Origin: Bacillus sp. FJAT-22090
GTDB taxonomy: Bacteria > Bacillota > Bacilli > Bacillales_A > Planococcaceae
Reading direction: 5' to 3'
NCBI RefSeq assembly: GCF_001278755.1
Contig: NZ_CP012601.1
Span: forward strand, 3,658,154-3,722,153
DNA: 64,000 nt
This document shows positions 8,927 to 18,024 of this stretch, piece by piece. The notes under the pieces were generated by a model. That model searched no databases. It was not told where the DNA came from and saw only the letters and a list, made by a program, of their open reading frames with translations. How positions within the stretch are numbered: position 1 is the stretch's first letter; each line of letters starts with the position of its first letter. A program made the translations under genes and the position numbers.

Positions 8927-9559
8927 ATGAAAATTACTCCACCGAAACTATCTAGCTCGTTAGAAGAACTGGACATCCAAAGTGCACTTCAGGAAGATAA
9001 TTATGTCTCAAGCGGTATCGTTACAGAATTAAATTTCGAAGAGGAACAAGAGGATAAAATTATATTCGATCAAATCCATTTTCAAAACATTTCGATGGAA
9101 GGAGTTCGGTTTCATCAAGTAGAATTTATCGATTGTTTATTTGATAAATGTGATTTGTCCAATGTAGACTTTGGGGACGCTGTATTTCATCGTGTAGAAA
9201 TTCGAGGCTCCAAGTTAATTGGTGCAAATATCTCACAGAGCAGACTAACAGAAGTAAAAATAGAGGACTCTGTTGCAAATTATGTAAGTTTGAGTTTTTC
9301 TAAACTAAAGAAAGTAGCCTTTAAACAAGTCACGTTAAATAGAGCAGATTTCATAGAGGTTGCTTTTGATAAAGTAAAGATTGAGAAATGCGAACTAAAC
9401 GACGCTAACTTCACGGAAACTTCCATGAAGGACATTGATTTAAGTTCCAATACATATGAGCAATTAACTGTTTCCATTGAGAAGCTTAGAGATTGTACAG
9501 TGTCTACTGAACAAGCAATTGGTTTTGCAAAGTCACTAGGATTAAAAATAATAGAATAA
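8927..9559 (+). CDS. Pentapeptide-repeat protein with Qnr-like tail
   Basis: A 210-residue protein in which residues about 45-165 follow the A(D/N)LXX-type five-residue repeat (for example CLFDKCDLSNVDF, KLIGANISQSRL, ADFIEVAFDK). This predicts a right-handed quadrilateral beta-helix. Length (Qnr proteins are about 218) and the C-terminal EQAIGFAKSLGLKII, resembling the QASLLMERLGIAVIG tail of QnrB, point to a distant Qnr-like topology. Qnr proteins mimic DNA and protect gyrase from quinolones. Whether this protein does so is unknown. SD GGGAGG is present. Confidence 0.75.
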   Translation: MKITPPKLSSSLEELDIQSALQEDNYVSSGIVTELNFEEEQEDKIIFDQIHFQNISMEGVRFHQVEFIDCLFDKCDLSNVDFGDAVFHRVEIRGSKLIGANISQSRLTEVKIEDSVANYVSLSFSKLKKVAFKQVTLNRADFIEVAFDKVKIEKCELNDANFTETSMKDIDLSSNTYEQLTVSIEKLRDCTVSTEQAIGFAKSLGLKIIE

Positions 9560-9560
9560 A

Positions 9561-9592
9561 GAAAACCCCTTGTCCTAAGACGAGGGGTTTTC
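9561..9592. terminator. Bidirectional terminator
   Basis: A 10-bp stem GAAAACCCCT/AGGGGTTTTC between the convergent pentapeptide-repeat and phosphate-transporter genes, 1 nt after one stop and 2 nt before the other. Confidence 0.85.
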
Positions 9593-9594
9593 TA

Positions 9595-10593
9595 TTAAAA
9601 GAATAAGTTTAGTACTTGGTAGATAAGTCCTGCAACTATCGCAGAGATTGGAAGTGTAATAATCCATGTTAAAACGATTTTTTTAGCTACTCCCCATTTT
9701 ACACCTTTCACACGTTGTGCAGCTCCAACTCCCATAATAGCAGAAGAAATTACATGTGTTGTAGATACTGGTAAATGAATGGTTGTAGCACCAAATATAA
9801 TCATAGCAGATGATAAGTCAGCTGCGGCACCGTTGATCGGACGTATCTTCATAATTTTACCGCCAACTGTTTTAATGATTTTATAACCACCAATGGATGT
9901 ACCTAGACCCATTGCTAATGCAGCAGAAATACGTACCCACATCTGAATATCATCCGTAGTTTGTAATTCTGCAGCAATTAATGCCATCGTAATAATCCCC
10001 ATTGCTTTTTGCGCATCATTAGTTCCGTGTGTAAAAGATTGAAGTGCAGCTGTACCAATTTGGAATATACGGAATCCTTTGTTTGTCCCATAGAGGCTTC
10101 CTTTTTTAAAGATGACTTTAAACAAAGACATCATAAGAAATCCGACTGCAAGTGCAAGGAATGGGGAAAGGATTAATGCTTGAATTATTTTAATGAACCC
10201 TGCCCAATTTAAAATGGCAAAGCCGGCAGCAGAAACTGCAGCTCCTGCGATAGATCCAATCAGCGCATGTGAAGAACTGGATGGAATTCCAAAATACCAT
10301 GTAACCAAGTTCCAAATAATAGCTGAAAGAAGTGCAGCTAATATAATGAGGGAGCCGTTTTGCAGTGCAAAAGGATCCACAATATCTTTTGTAATTGTTT
10401 TGGCAACACCTGTAAAAGTGAGGGCACCAACAAAGTTCATAATTGCAGCCATCATAACAGCTACTCTTGGTTTTAAAGCTCTTGTTGAAACGGATGTTGC
10501 AATTGCATTAGCAGTATCATGAAATCCATTGATAAAGTCAAAGGCTAAAGCAAAAAATACTACTAGAATCGTAAGAATGAAAATAGTTTCCAT
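9595..10593 (-). CDS. pit: Low-affinity inorganic phosphate transporter (PiT)
   Basis: A 332-residue PiT-family permease that moves phosphate or metal-phosphate with a proton. The two inverted family signatures are intact: FDFINGFHDTANAIATSVS near the N-terminus and SFTHGTNDAQKAMGII in the middle. About ten membrane helices are apparent. It lies 12 nt downstream of the DUF47 gene, the same order as ykaA-pit of B. subtilis, so the pair forms an operon ending at the terminator at 9561-9592. Confidence 0.92.
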   Translation of the reverse strand: METIFILTILVVFFALAFDFINGFHDTANAIATSVSTRALKPRVAVMMAAIMNFVGALTFTGVAKTITKDIVDPFALQNGSLIILAALLSAIIWNLVTWYFGIPSSSSHALIGSIAGAAVSAAGFAILNWAGFIKIIQALILSPFLALAVGFLMMSLFKVIFKKGSLYGTNKGFRIFQIGTAALQSFTHGTNDAQKAMGIITMALIAAELQTTDDIQMWVRISAALAMGLGTSIGGYKIIKTVGGKIMKIRPINGAAADLSSAMIIFGATTIHLPVSTTHVISSAIMGVGAAQRVKGVKWGVAKKIVLTWIITLPISAIVAGLIYQVLNLFF

Positions 10594-10605
10594 TTTAAAG
10601 CACTC

Positions 10606-11226
10606 CTACGCATTTCGCATGATAATTGCTTCAATCGTAGTTGCTACGTTTTGACAATAATCCGCGACTTCTTCTAATTTTTCATATATATCTTTAAATT
10701 GTATAATTCGAACTGGATCTTTTTCTTTTAGGAATAATTGTTTAATCGACGAACGAAGTACATCGTCACACTTACGTTCATAATCTTTTATAAGAATAGC
10801 ATGTTCATGCATTTGAAGTAACTTCTTATTTGCAAGAAGCTCCATAGCTTTTACAATTTCATCCGTACTTTTAACGATATAACCTAAAAACGTACGCATA
10901 GAATCATCGATTTCAATTAGCGAGAACATTTCTAGATTAGCAGTGAAATCGTCAATTCCGTCTAAAATATCATCCATTCTAACAGCTAATGACAAAATAT
11001 CTTCGCGTTCAATAGGAGTCATGAAGGATTTGTTAAGCATCACGATTAAATCGTGTATTAGTTTGTCCCCTGCAGTCTCATAATTTTTTACATGCACACT
11101 GATTTCTTTTAAATCAGCAACAGTGTTGATACGGAAGTCGTCAGCGTAATGAGCTGCTTCTTGGACGTTCTGAGCTACCTTAAGTAAAGATGTAAAAAAT
11201 GGATCTTGTTTTTTTGAACTAATCAT
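10606..11226 (-). CDS. DUF47 PhoU-like regulator of the phosphate transporter (YkaA-like)
   Basis: A 206-residue all-helical protein of the DUF47/PhoU-like family, which modulates adjacent PiT transporters. Family features include the acidic E/D-rich helices (DDILDGIDDFTANLEMF) and a conserved C-terminal ...LEEVADYCQNVATTIE. I use the ATG at 11226 after AGGAGG; an upstream in-frame start at 11271 would skip this SD. First gene of the operon with pit. Confidence 0.85.
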   Translation of the reverse strand: MISSKKQDPFFTSLLKVAQNVQEAAHYADDFRINTVADLKEISVHVKNYETAGDKLIHDLIVMLNKSFMTPIEREDILSLAVRMDDILDGIDDFTANLEMFSLIEIDDSMRTFLGYIVKSTDEIVKAMELLANKKLLQMHEHAILIKDYERKCDDVLRSSIKQLFLKEKDPVRIIQFKDIYEKLEEVADYCQNVATTIEAIIMRNA

Positions 11227-11376
11227 AAAAGCCTCCTGGACTTTAGAATTTTTTTTGTCGATTAATCTCAAATATCATAACAAAAAAATTACAAAATCTA
11301 CACACTTTTTACGTAAAAACTGTGAAATTTACAATGCTGTAACATTGTTCCCTAAAATAAGGGTGATAAAACATAT

Positions 11377-11390
11377 TGAAAACGTTTACA
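11377..11390. promoter_or_regulatory. Catabolite-responsive element (cre, CcpA site)
   Basis: TGAAAACGTTTACA matches the 14-bp consensus TGWAANCGNTNWCA at every position. It lies in the 312-bp region between the divergent ykaA-pit and yuaF-floT operons, about 150 bp from each start codon, so its target is not decided by sequence. Apart from this site the region is AT-rich with no gene visible. Confidence 0.65.
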
Positions 11391-11538
11391 TATTTGAATT
11401 TACAGTAAATATTGATATTTTCAGAGGAAAAAATTTGTCGATTTAAGCAAAAAGATAAAAAAAACTATTTTTGAAAAAAAGTAAAAATATGAAACTTTCA
11501 GAAAGTGTTTCCGTATATATAAGTAGTTGGAAAAAGGG

Positions 11539-12057
11539 GTGATAAAAATCGAGCAAATCTTTTTATACGGTTTAATCATTGTTGGTCTTGTAACGATTTT
11601 ATATGTTTTGTTTGCGGATGCGATTGACGGTCTTGATGCCGGAATTTTTAATCCTACTGTTATTTTATCTTTTGTTTTATTTGTATGTGCTTCAGGCTTT
11701 ATATTATTTAAAATTACAGACTGGAGTAATACGATTATTATCGTAGCTGCACTAATCATTTCTAGTATTTTGTCCTTTTTAATGTATTACTTTATTTTAG
11801 TTCCGTTGGCTTCATCAGAAGTATCAACTGCTTATACGGATGAATCACTTCAAGGACAGGTTGGAAAAGTAATTGTTCCTATTCCAAAGGATGGTTTTGG
11901 CGAAATTGTTATTGAGACAGTTAATGGATTGATATCCAAAAGGGCAACTGAGTATGACAATGAAGAGATTGACTACGGTAAACAAGTATTAATCATTGAT
12001 GTAGATGCGGGTACTTTTTTAGTGAAAGAATATGAGCCATTAAAATATAAGGGGTAG
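11539..12057 (+). CDS. yuaF: YuaF-like NfeD membrane protein, flotillin partner
   Basis: About 172 residues: three to four hydrophobic segments in the first 95 residues, then an OB-fold NfeD domain (LQGQVGKVIVPIPKDGFGEIVIE near residue 105). NfeD proteins pair with flotillins in membrane microdomains; here flotillin follows 11 nt later, as yuaF-yuaG in B. subtilis. The start is uncertain. A strong AAAGGGGTGAT lies at 11533-11543, but the codon at ideal distance is ATC (11548). GTG at 11539 overlaps the SD and TTG at 11527 lacks one. I give GTG. Confidence 0.8.
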   Translation: MIKIEQIFLYGLIIVGLVTILYVLFADAIDGLDAGIFNPTVILSFVLFVCASGFILFKITDWSNTIIIVAALIISSILSFLMYYFILVPLASSEVSTAYTDESLQGQVGKVIVPIPKDGFGEIVIETVNGLISKRATEYDNEEIDYGKQVLIIDVDAGTFLVKEYEPLKYKG

Positions 12058-12068
12058 GGGGAAATGAA

Positions 12069-13622
12069 ATGTTGGATATGGGACTTTTAATAGTAATTGG
12101 GGCTGTTGTATTTGTGATAGTTGTTATCCTAGCAGTTTACATTACAAAATACCGAACAGTTGGACCGGATGAAGCGCTAATCGTAACGGGGAGTTATTTA
12201 GGGTCGAAAAATGTACATACAGACGACTCTGGCAATCGCATTAAAATTATTCGTGGTGGAGGTACTTTTGTATTTCCAGTATTTCAACAAGGCCAACCAC
12301 TAAGCTTATTGTCAAGTAAATTAGAGGTTACAACACCTGAAGTGTACACGGAACAAGGAGTTCCAGTTATGGCAGATGGAACAGCTATTATTAAAATAGG
12401 TGGTTCGATTTCGGAAATTGCAACAGCGGCGGAGCAATTTTTAGGGAAATCAAAAGAAGATCGTGAAAACGAAGCGAAGGAAGTATTGGAAGGTCACTTA
12501 CGTTCTATATTAGGATCGATGACAGTTGAAGAAATTTATAAGAATCGTGACAAGTTTTCGCAGGAAGTACAACGTGTTGCTTCGCAAGACTTGGCTAAGA
12601 TGGGTCTTATAATTGTTTCATTTACAATTAAGGATGTTCGAGATAAGAACGGATACCTAGACTCTCTAGGTAAACCAAGAATTGCACAGGTGAAAAGAGA
12701 TGCAGATATTGCTACTGCAGAGGCTGAAAAAGAAACACGTATTAAACGTGCGGAAGCTTCAAAAGATGCACAACGTGCTGAACTAGAGCGAGCTACAGAA
12801 ATTGCGGAAGCGGAAAAAGAGAACCAACTGAAAGTAGCAGAGTACCGCCGTGAACAAGATATTGCTAAAGCACGTGCGGACCAAGCGTATGAGTTGGAAA
12901 CTGCTAGATCGAAGCAAGAAGTAACAGAGCAAGAAATGCAAATTCAAATCATAGAACGTCAAAAGCAAATTGAATTGGAAGAGAAAGAGATCCTTCGTCG
13001 TGAGAAACAATACGATTCGGAAGTAAAGAAAAAAGCGGATGCCGATCGTTATGCTATTGAACAAAATGCAGCAGCAGCTAAGTCTCGAGAGATAGCGGAA
13101 GCAGATGCGGAAAAATACAGAATTGAAGCGAAAGCAAAGGCTGAGGCAGAAAAAGTTCGATTAGATGGTGTTGCTAAAGCAGATTCTCAAAGAGCGCAAG
13201 GAGAATCTGAAGCAGATATTATTCGTCTAAAAGGTCTTGCCGAAGCGGAAGCAAAACGTAAAATTGCAGAAGCGTTTGAAATGTACGGGCAAGCTGCAGT
13301 TCTAGACATGATTGTACGGATGTTGCCTGAGTACGCAAAGGAAATTGCAAGCCCGCTTTCAAATATTGACAAGATTACAGTGGTCGATACAGGCAGTGGT
13401 GAAGGTGGAGGTGCGAACAAAGTTACTTCTTATGCAACCAATTTAATGTCCACTCTTCAGGAAACATTGAAGGCTTCCTCCGGAATTGATGTAAAAGAAA
13501 TGCTTGAAAATTACGCAGGAAAAGGAAATATTCGTCCGAGCATTGAGCAGCTTACTCATGCTGTAACTGCTAAAAGTGAATCACAGTCGGTAGAAGATTT
13601 AGAAGAAGCACTAGTTAAATAA
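12069..13622 (+). CDS. floT: Flotillin FloT (YuaG)
   Basis: A 517-residue flotillin that scaffolds functional membrane microdomains. An N-terminal hydrophobic hairpin (residues about 4-26) anchors it, an SPFH/PHB domain spans about 30-200 (YRTVGPDEALIVTGSYLG at its start), and a long Ala/Glu-rich coiled coil with many EA repeats runs from about 210 to 420. A Gly-rich link (GSGEGGGANK) precedes the C-terminal part. It has AGGGGG upstream of ATG and closes the yuaF-floT operon. Confidence 0.93.
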   Translation: MLDMGLLIVIGAVVFVIVVILAVYITKYRTVGPDEALIVTGSYLGSKNVHTDDSGNRIKIIRGGGTFVFPVFQQGQPLSLLSSKLEVTTPEVYTEQGVPVMADGTAIIKIGGSISEIATAAEQFLGKSKEDRENEAKEVLEGHLRSILGSMTVEEIYKNRDKFSQEVQRVASQDLAKMGLIIVSFTIKDVRDKNGYLDSLGKPRIAQVKRDADIATAEAEKETRIKRAEASKDAQRAELERATEIAEAEKENQLKVAEYRREQDIAKARADQAYELETARSKQEVTEQEMQIQIIERQKQIELEEKEILRREKQYDSEVKKKADADRYAIEQNAAAAKSREIAEADAEKYRIEAKAKAEAEKVRLDGVAKADSQRAQGESEADIIRLKGLAEAEAKRKIAEAFEMYGQAAVLDMIVRMLPEYAKEIASPLSNIDKITVVDTGSGEGGGANKVTSYATNLMSTLQETLKASSGIDVKEMLENYAGKGNIRPSIEQLTHAVTAKSESQSVEDLEEALVK

Positions 13623-13629
13623 AAAGATG

Positions 13630-13666
13630 AAGACCGATCGCTTTAATAGTGAGTCGGTCTTTTTTT
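13630..13666 (+). terminator. Rho-independent terminator of yuaF-floT
   Basis: Stem AAGACCGA/TCGGTCTT with a 16-nt loop followed by seven T residues, 8 nt after the floT stop. Confidence 0.8.
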
Positions 13667-14062
13667 GTAAAGAAAAGCTCTGTGAAGACGGCCAAGGAGA
13701 GACTAATCCGGCGGAGGCTCACGCGAGCTTGCGGAACCGCACACTCAAAGCTGTATGATACTTCCTATATATAAGGTATGCCTCACAAGACTCCATCTGT
13801 CCCAAAACTCTCCGTAACGATTTCGAGTTATGTCATTAAAGGGATCGAGTAGTTTTTTTCTATATACGCTTCTTTCATAAATGTTAGTGTAAAAGCTTTT
13901 GCTAATTGTTATAATAAATATAAATATTTCGTCAAATTCCAACAAAATAAGACTCTGTTAAAAATAGGCAGAATAATCAGTTTTATATTTTGTGCATGAG
14001 TAGTTAAAGATATAATGGAAGAAAAAATAGTTTAAAATGCTGTCAGAACGCATGGAGGCCAA
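13667..14062. other. Gene-free intergenic region
   Basis: About 400 bp without a convincing gene. Its left part (13680-13740) is GC-richer than its surroundings and contains GCGGAGGCTCACGCGAGCTT, which resembles a decayed piece of the structured repeat seen at 33989-34119. The rest is AT-rich and holds a candidate promoter for the HD-GYP gene. Confidence 0.4.
13988..14016 (+). promoter_or_regulatory. Candidate sigma-A promoter for the HD-GYP gene
   Basis: TTTTGT, 17 nt, TATAAT, ending 46 nt before the start codon. The -10 box is perfect, the -35 is poor. Confidence 0.4.
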
Positions 14063-14998
14063 ATGATACTTACTAAAGAGCAGATCCTGGATATCAAAAC
14101 TAAATATTCTTTATCTAAAGTCGTGACAGATAAGACTATCACTACGTATATCGGAAGCGCTAATAACATTTCTTATTCTTTATATACTTTGCTACCGAAC
14201 AGCACTTCTTGGATTAATTTTTATTCAAAAGAATATAACAATTATGTAGAGCGCTATACCATTGTTGATGGAGAATTAGAAGTTAAACGGAAAGGTGAAA
14301 AGGTTATATTACAAGCAGGAGACGTCATCAATGCTAGTATGGAACCGTCCGTTGTAACCTGTTATGCACAGAAAGAAGTAGAGATATTATTGGAAATGAC
14401 AACTCCTTTTTTTGAGAGAGATTTTACCGAACGAGAAATTTTGCACCGCGATGCGAGAAGGATACAAGAAGTAGATGGATATACATATCATCATTGTGCA
14501 AGAATAAGAGATTATTCCATTGAACTATGGAAGCGTATAAAACCTGGTGAAAGTATTAAGGTCATAAGTACAGGATCGTATTTTCATGACATAGGAAAGC
14601 TAGCAGTTCCAATTGAAATATTAAATAAGTCTGGGAAGCTTACAGATGATGAATGGAAAATCATTAAAATGCATACAACGTTAGGTGCAGAAATGATGAG
14701 AAATCATGAAATTGAGCGATTACGTCAAGCCGCTTTTATTGTAGAGGAGCATCATGAAAGGTATGATGGAAAGGGATATCCCTTTGGGTTAATCGGCGAA
14801 GAAATTTCCTTAGAAGCTTCAATTGTTGCGGTAGTTGACGCTTTTGATGCAATGACAACAAATCGTGTATACAGAGGTGCGATGACATTCGAAGAAGCGA
14901 TAAAAGAAATTAAAAATGGTAGAGGCACCCAATTTAACCCATTAGTAGTAGATGAATTTCTAAAAATGTTAAAAGAAAAGAATTATGAATGGACTTAA
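14063..14998 (+). CDS. Cupin + HD-GYP domain protein (putative c-di-GMP phosphodiesterase)
   Basis: A 311-residue two-domain protein. Residues about 50-115 form a cupin-like beta-barrel ([19 protein letters not shown], then ILQAGDVIN). Residues about 125-300 form an HD-GYP domain with HDIGK at 175-179 and [11 protein letters not shown] at 230-240, the metal-binding and GYP motifs of cyclic-di-GMP phosphodiesterases. The cupin could be a ligand sensor for the catalytic domain; that is inference. ATG follows ATGGAGG. Its stop is 16 nt before the fumarase start, so the two may share a transcript. Confidence 0.82.
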   Translation: MILTKEQILDIKTKYSLSKVVTDKTITTYIGSANNISYSLYTLLPNSTSWINFYSKEYNNYVERYTIVDGELEVKRKGEKVILQAGDVINASMEPSVVTCYAQKEVEILLEMTTPFFERDFTEREILHRDARRIQEVDGYTYHHCARIRDYSIELWKRIKPGESIKVISTGSYFHDIGKLAVPIEILNKSGKLTDDEWKIIKMHTTLGAEMMRNHEIERLRQAAFIVEEHHERYDGKGYPFGLIGEEISLEASIVAVVDAFDAMTTNRVYRGAMTFEEAIKEIKNGRGTQFNPLVVDEFLKMLKEKNYEWT

Positions 14999-15014
14999 AA
15001 AGGAGAGAAGAAAA

Positions 15015-16391
15015 ATGACTTATCGTATTGAGCATGACTCTATGGGAGAGATAAAAGTTCCGCAAGAAAGTCTTTGGGGAGCTCAAACACAAAGATCGAA
15101 AGAAAACTTTAAAATCGGTACAGAAAAAATGCCGATTGGTGTAGTACACGGCCTTGCCCTATTAAAAAAATCTGCAGCAATTGTTAGTCATTCTCTTGGG
15201 AATTTATCTGAAGCCAAAAAAGATGCCATTTCCGTAGCTGCCGATGAAATTCTTGCTGGCAAACTAGATCATCACTTTCCATTAGTTGTTTGGCAAACTG
15301 GTAGTGGTACACAATCTAATATGAATGTAAATGAAGTAATAGCTCATCGAGGTAATCAAATCCTTGAAGAAAAAGGTAGCGAAGAGCGTCTTCATCCAAA
15401 CGATGATGTTAATAAATCTCAGAGCTCTAACGATACGTTTCCAACAGCACTTCATATTGCAGGAGTTCTAGCGGTTGAAAAACAACTTTTGCCTGCTATT
15501 GAGGTCTTAAAAGAAACGCTTGGAAAAAAATCAGAACAATTCATGGATATCGTGAAAATTGGTCGTACTCATTTACAAGATGCAACTCCACTTTCTCTTG
15601 GACAAGAGTTTAGTGGTTGGCACAGAATGTTAGAGAAATCAGCAAAAATGATTACACAGGCAGTTCAAGACATGAAGGAACTTGCAATCGGTGGTACTGC
15701 TGTAGGAACAGGGCTAAATGCACCGAAGGGATTTGGTGATTTAGTTGCTTCGGAAATATCTAAAGAACTAGGTATTGAATTCACTTCGGCTAAAAACAAA
15801 TTCCATTCCTTAACTAGCTATGATGATGTTGTATATGTGCACGGAGCAGTTAAAGCACTTGCTGCTGACTTGATGAAAATTGCAAATGACATTCGCTTGC
15901 TTGCAAGTGGTCCACGCTCCGGAATTGGAGAAATTACTATTCCAGAAAATGAACCAGGAAGCTCTATTATGCCTGGAAAAGTAAACCCAACACAAAGTGA
16001 AGCGATGACAATGGTTGTTGCTCAAGTGATGGGGAATGACACGACAATTTCTTTTGCAGCTAGCCAAGGGAATTATCAATTGAATGTATTTAAGCCAGTA
16101 ATTATTCACAATTTCCTTCAGTCTACTCGTTTACTAAGTGATGCAATCATTAGCTTTAACAACAATTGCGCGGTGGGAATCGAACCAAACCTGGAAACAA
16201 TTAAACATCATGTGAACAATTCATTAATGCTTGTAACTGCTTTAAATCCTTACATTGGATATGAAAATGCAGCGAAAATAGCAAAGCATGCACATAAAAA
16301 TGGAACGACATTAAAAGAAGCTGCAATTGAATTAGATTTATTGACTTCTGAAAAATTCGATGAAATTGTACGTCCCGAAAAAATGATTTAA
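15015..16391 (+). CDS. fumC: Class II fumarate hydratase
   Basis: A 458-residue fumarase that interconverts fumarate and malate in the TCA cycle. The superfamily signature [16 protein letters not shown] is present near residue 315, along with [22 protein letters not shown] and [10 protein letters not shown] at the positions expected for the active site. I use the ATG at 15015 after AAAAGGAGAG; an in-frame ATG at 14985 lies inside the preceding gene. The gene is also called citG in Bacillus. Confidence 0.95.
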   Translation: MTYRIEHDSMGEIKVPQESLWGAQTQRSKENFKIGTEKMPIGVVHGLALLKKSAAIVSHSLGNLSEAKKDAISVAADEILAGKLDHHFPLVVWQTGSGTQSNMNVNEVIAHRGNQILEEKGSEERLHPNDDVNKSQSSNDTFPTALHIAGVLAVEKQLLPAIEVLKETLGKKSEQFMDIVKIGRTHLQDATPLSLGQEFSGWHRMLEKSAKMITQAVQDMKELAIGGTAVGTGLNAPKGFGDLVASEISKELGIEFTSAKNKFHSLTSYDDVVYVHGAVKALAADLMKIANDIRLLASGPRSGIGEITIPENEPGSSIMPGKVNPTQSEAMTMVVAQVMGNDTTISFAASQGNYQLNVFKPVIIHNFLQSTRLLSDAIISFNNNCAVGIEPNLETIKHHVNNSLMLVTALNPYIGYENAAKIAKHAHKNGTTLKEAAIELDLLTSEKFDEIVRPEKMI

Positions 16392-16432
16392 CCAAAAATC
16401 ATTGGTGGATGCAAATCTTCTTAAGGTGAAAT

Positions 16433-16951
16433 TTGAATATAAAGAGGTTATCTATCAGAATGAAAAAGATATTGTTTATACTACTAAGTTCAATATTAGT
16501 GCTTTCTGCGTGTGGTCAGAAAGAGACGGAAGTAGGCCATGAAAAACATGCTGAGCATATTGCTCATTCAGAAAATGGCGATATACAAGAAACAACTGCA
16601 TCAGCTGAAATTTTACCAACATTTTTAGACAGTCAATCGGAGGATATGAAGCTTGTGTACCAAGCAGCGGCAAAAGCAAATGATATCCTAAAATGGATGC
16701 CTTGCTATTGTGGATGTGGTGACAGTGCTGGTCACATGAGTAACTTTAACTGCTTCGTACAGGAGATTAAAGAAAATGGAGAAGTAGTATGGGATGACCA
16801 TGGTACACGTTGTGCAGCATGTTTAGAAATTGCAGTTATGTCGATTAATATGACACAAGAGGGTAAGTCACTTGTAGAAATTCGAAATGCAATCGATGAA
16901 GCTTATAAAGAAGGCTATGCAACACCAACAGATACACCGATGCCATCATAA
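16433..16951 (+). CDS. PCYCGC-motif lipoprotein
   Basis: A 172-residue exported lipoprotein. The signal peptide ends in a lipobox LSAC. A His/Glu-rich segment (HEKHAEHIAHSE) follows, and the conserved PCYCGCGDSAGH motif lies near residue 98, with further cysteines at NFNCF and RCAACLE. This defines the PCYCGC family of Bacillales; metal or heme binding is suspected but unproven. The TTG at 16433 has the better SD (AAGGTG); the ATG at 16460 gives a conventional short signal peptide. Either could be the start. Confidence 0.8.
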   Translation: MNIKRLSIRMKKILFILLSSILVLSACGQKETEVGHEKHAEHIAHSENGDIQETTASAEILPTFLDSQSEDMKLVYQAAAKANDILKWMPCYCGCGDSAGHMSNFNCFVQEIKENGEVVWDDHGTRCAACLEIAVMSINMTQEGKSLVEIRNAIDEAYKEGYATPTDTPMPS

Positions 16952-16952
16952 A

Positions 16953-16999
16953 AAAACAGCCCGTTTTCACTAATTTAGTGAGAATGGGCTGTTTTCTTT
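16953..16999 (+). terminator. Rho-independent terminator
   Basis: A long stem of AAAACAGCCCGTTTTCACT against AGTGAGAATGGGCTGTTTT (internal G-U pairs), 5-nt loop, then C and T-run. It starts 2 nt after the lipoprotein stop. Confidence 0.85.
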
Positions 17000-17151
17000 T
17001 AAGAAGAAGATTCCTCCGTAACTTGTAAATTTTGTACCAGAGAGCTATTTACATTACAGACACTTCCTGTTGAAACATAAACTCCTATAGAAGGAAGGTT
17101 GCATATTGTTATGGAAAAGTGACTGCTCGGTTTTGAAAAACTGCAGAGCCC

Positions 17152-18024
17152 TCATTTTATATATACATTACTCACTAATGATTCTTGTATGACATCCGTT
17201 GGAATTCCAAATGTTACGAGACCCATTGAACCCGGTGCTACTTCATATTTATCGAAAGAAATGGTCAGTTTATTGTCTGCTGTAATAGAGAACGTTTGAT
17301 CCGGGCGAATTGCTTCAAAACCTATTTCCTCTTCGCTCGCAATCCAATATACAATACTTTCATCCGATTCCATTTGTCTTATCATTTCTTCTTTGATATA
17401 GGAGGAAATTACTTCTATATATGCATCATCTTTAAACAAGCTCGGTAACGTAATAAGAACTTCATTTTTCTTATCTATTGTATCTGTTCTTAGCGTAGTA
17501 GATGAGGAACCTACAAGGTTCACTTCATAACGACTTATCGATAGAATTTCCTCTGTATCGGTGACCACTTCATACGTAGATGCTACACCAAGATGGCCCC
17601 CGCCAGCTTCTTTTAATGCTTCCATTTCAATTAGGAAGCTTTCGTAAAGTGCTTCGTTTTCAGCAATATATTTTTCATTTAAAATATTTTCTAATTCTTC
17701 ATTTTCTAGTCCAGTGACGTTAGGAGTTTTTATATCAGCGTTGTATGTGTCCTCAGATACTTGAATTTCTTGTACTGTCACTACTTGAACAATAGAACCT
17801 AGCAAAGGTACAGATGATAGCGTTTGGGCCAATGCGGGACTTACATTTACACTTGCCACAAAGATAGCGGCCGCTGCTACCATTCCGATGCCCCATTTTT
17901 TAAATGGCATACTTTTTTTCCTCTTTCCTTTTGACTCACGAATGGTGTCCTTTACAACATGTTTTAGCTCAGTTGGTATTTCAATATTATCGTATCGTTT
18001 TTTAGAATCATGTAACTTACTCAT
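17152..18024 (-). CDS. rsiV: Anti-sigma factor RsiV (DUF3298)
   Basis: A 290-residue membrane-anchored anti-sigma factor. Its cytoplasmic N-terminus (about 45 residues) carries the sigma-binding segment, followed by one transmembrane helix (about 47-67) and an extracellular domain with the DUF4179/DUF3298 fold. In B. subtilis RsiV (285 residues) this domain binds lysozyme, which triggers its proteolysis and frees SigV. The start codon overlaps the sigV stop as ATGA, so translation is coupled. Confidence 0.85.
   Translation of the reverse strand: MSKLHDSKKRYDNIEIPTELKHVVKDTIRESKGKRKKSMPFKKWGIGMVAAAAIFVASVNVSPALAQTLSSVPLLGSIVQVVTVQEIQVSEDTYNADIKTPNVTGLENEELENILNEKYIAENEALYESFLIEMEALKEAGGGHLGVASTYEVVTDTEEILSISRYEVNLVGSSSTTLRTDTIDKKNEVLITLPSLFKDDAYIEVISSYIKEEMIRQMESDESIVYWIASEEEIGFEAIRPDQTFSITADNKLTISFDKYEVAPGSMGLVTFGIPTDVIQESLVSNVYIK

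Noticed and set aside
13680-13745. GC-rich patch resembling the dispersed repeat
   Set aside because: Only a short stretch matches and no inverted ends are visible, so it is mentioned as possible decay and not called as a repeat.
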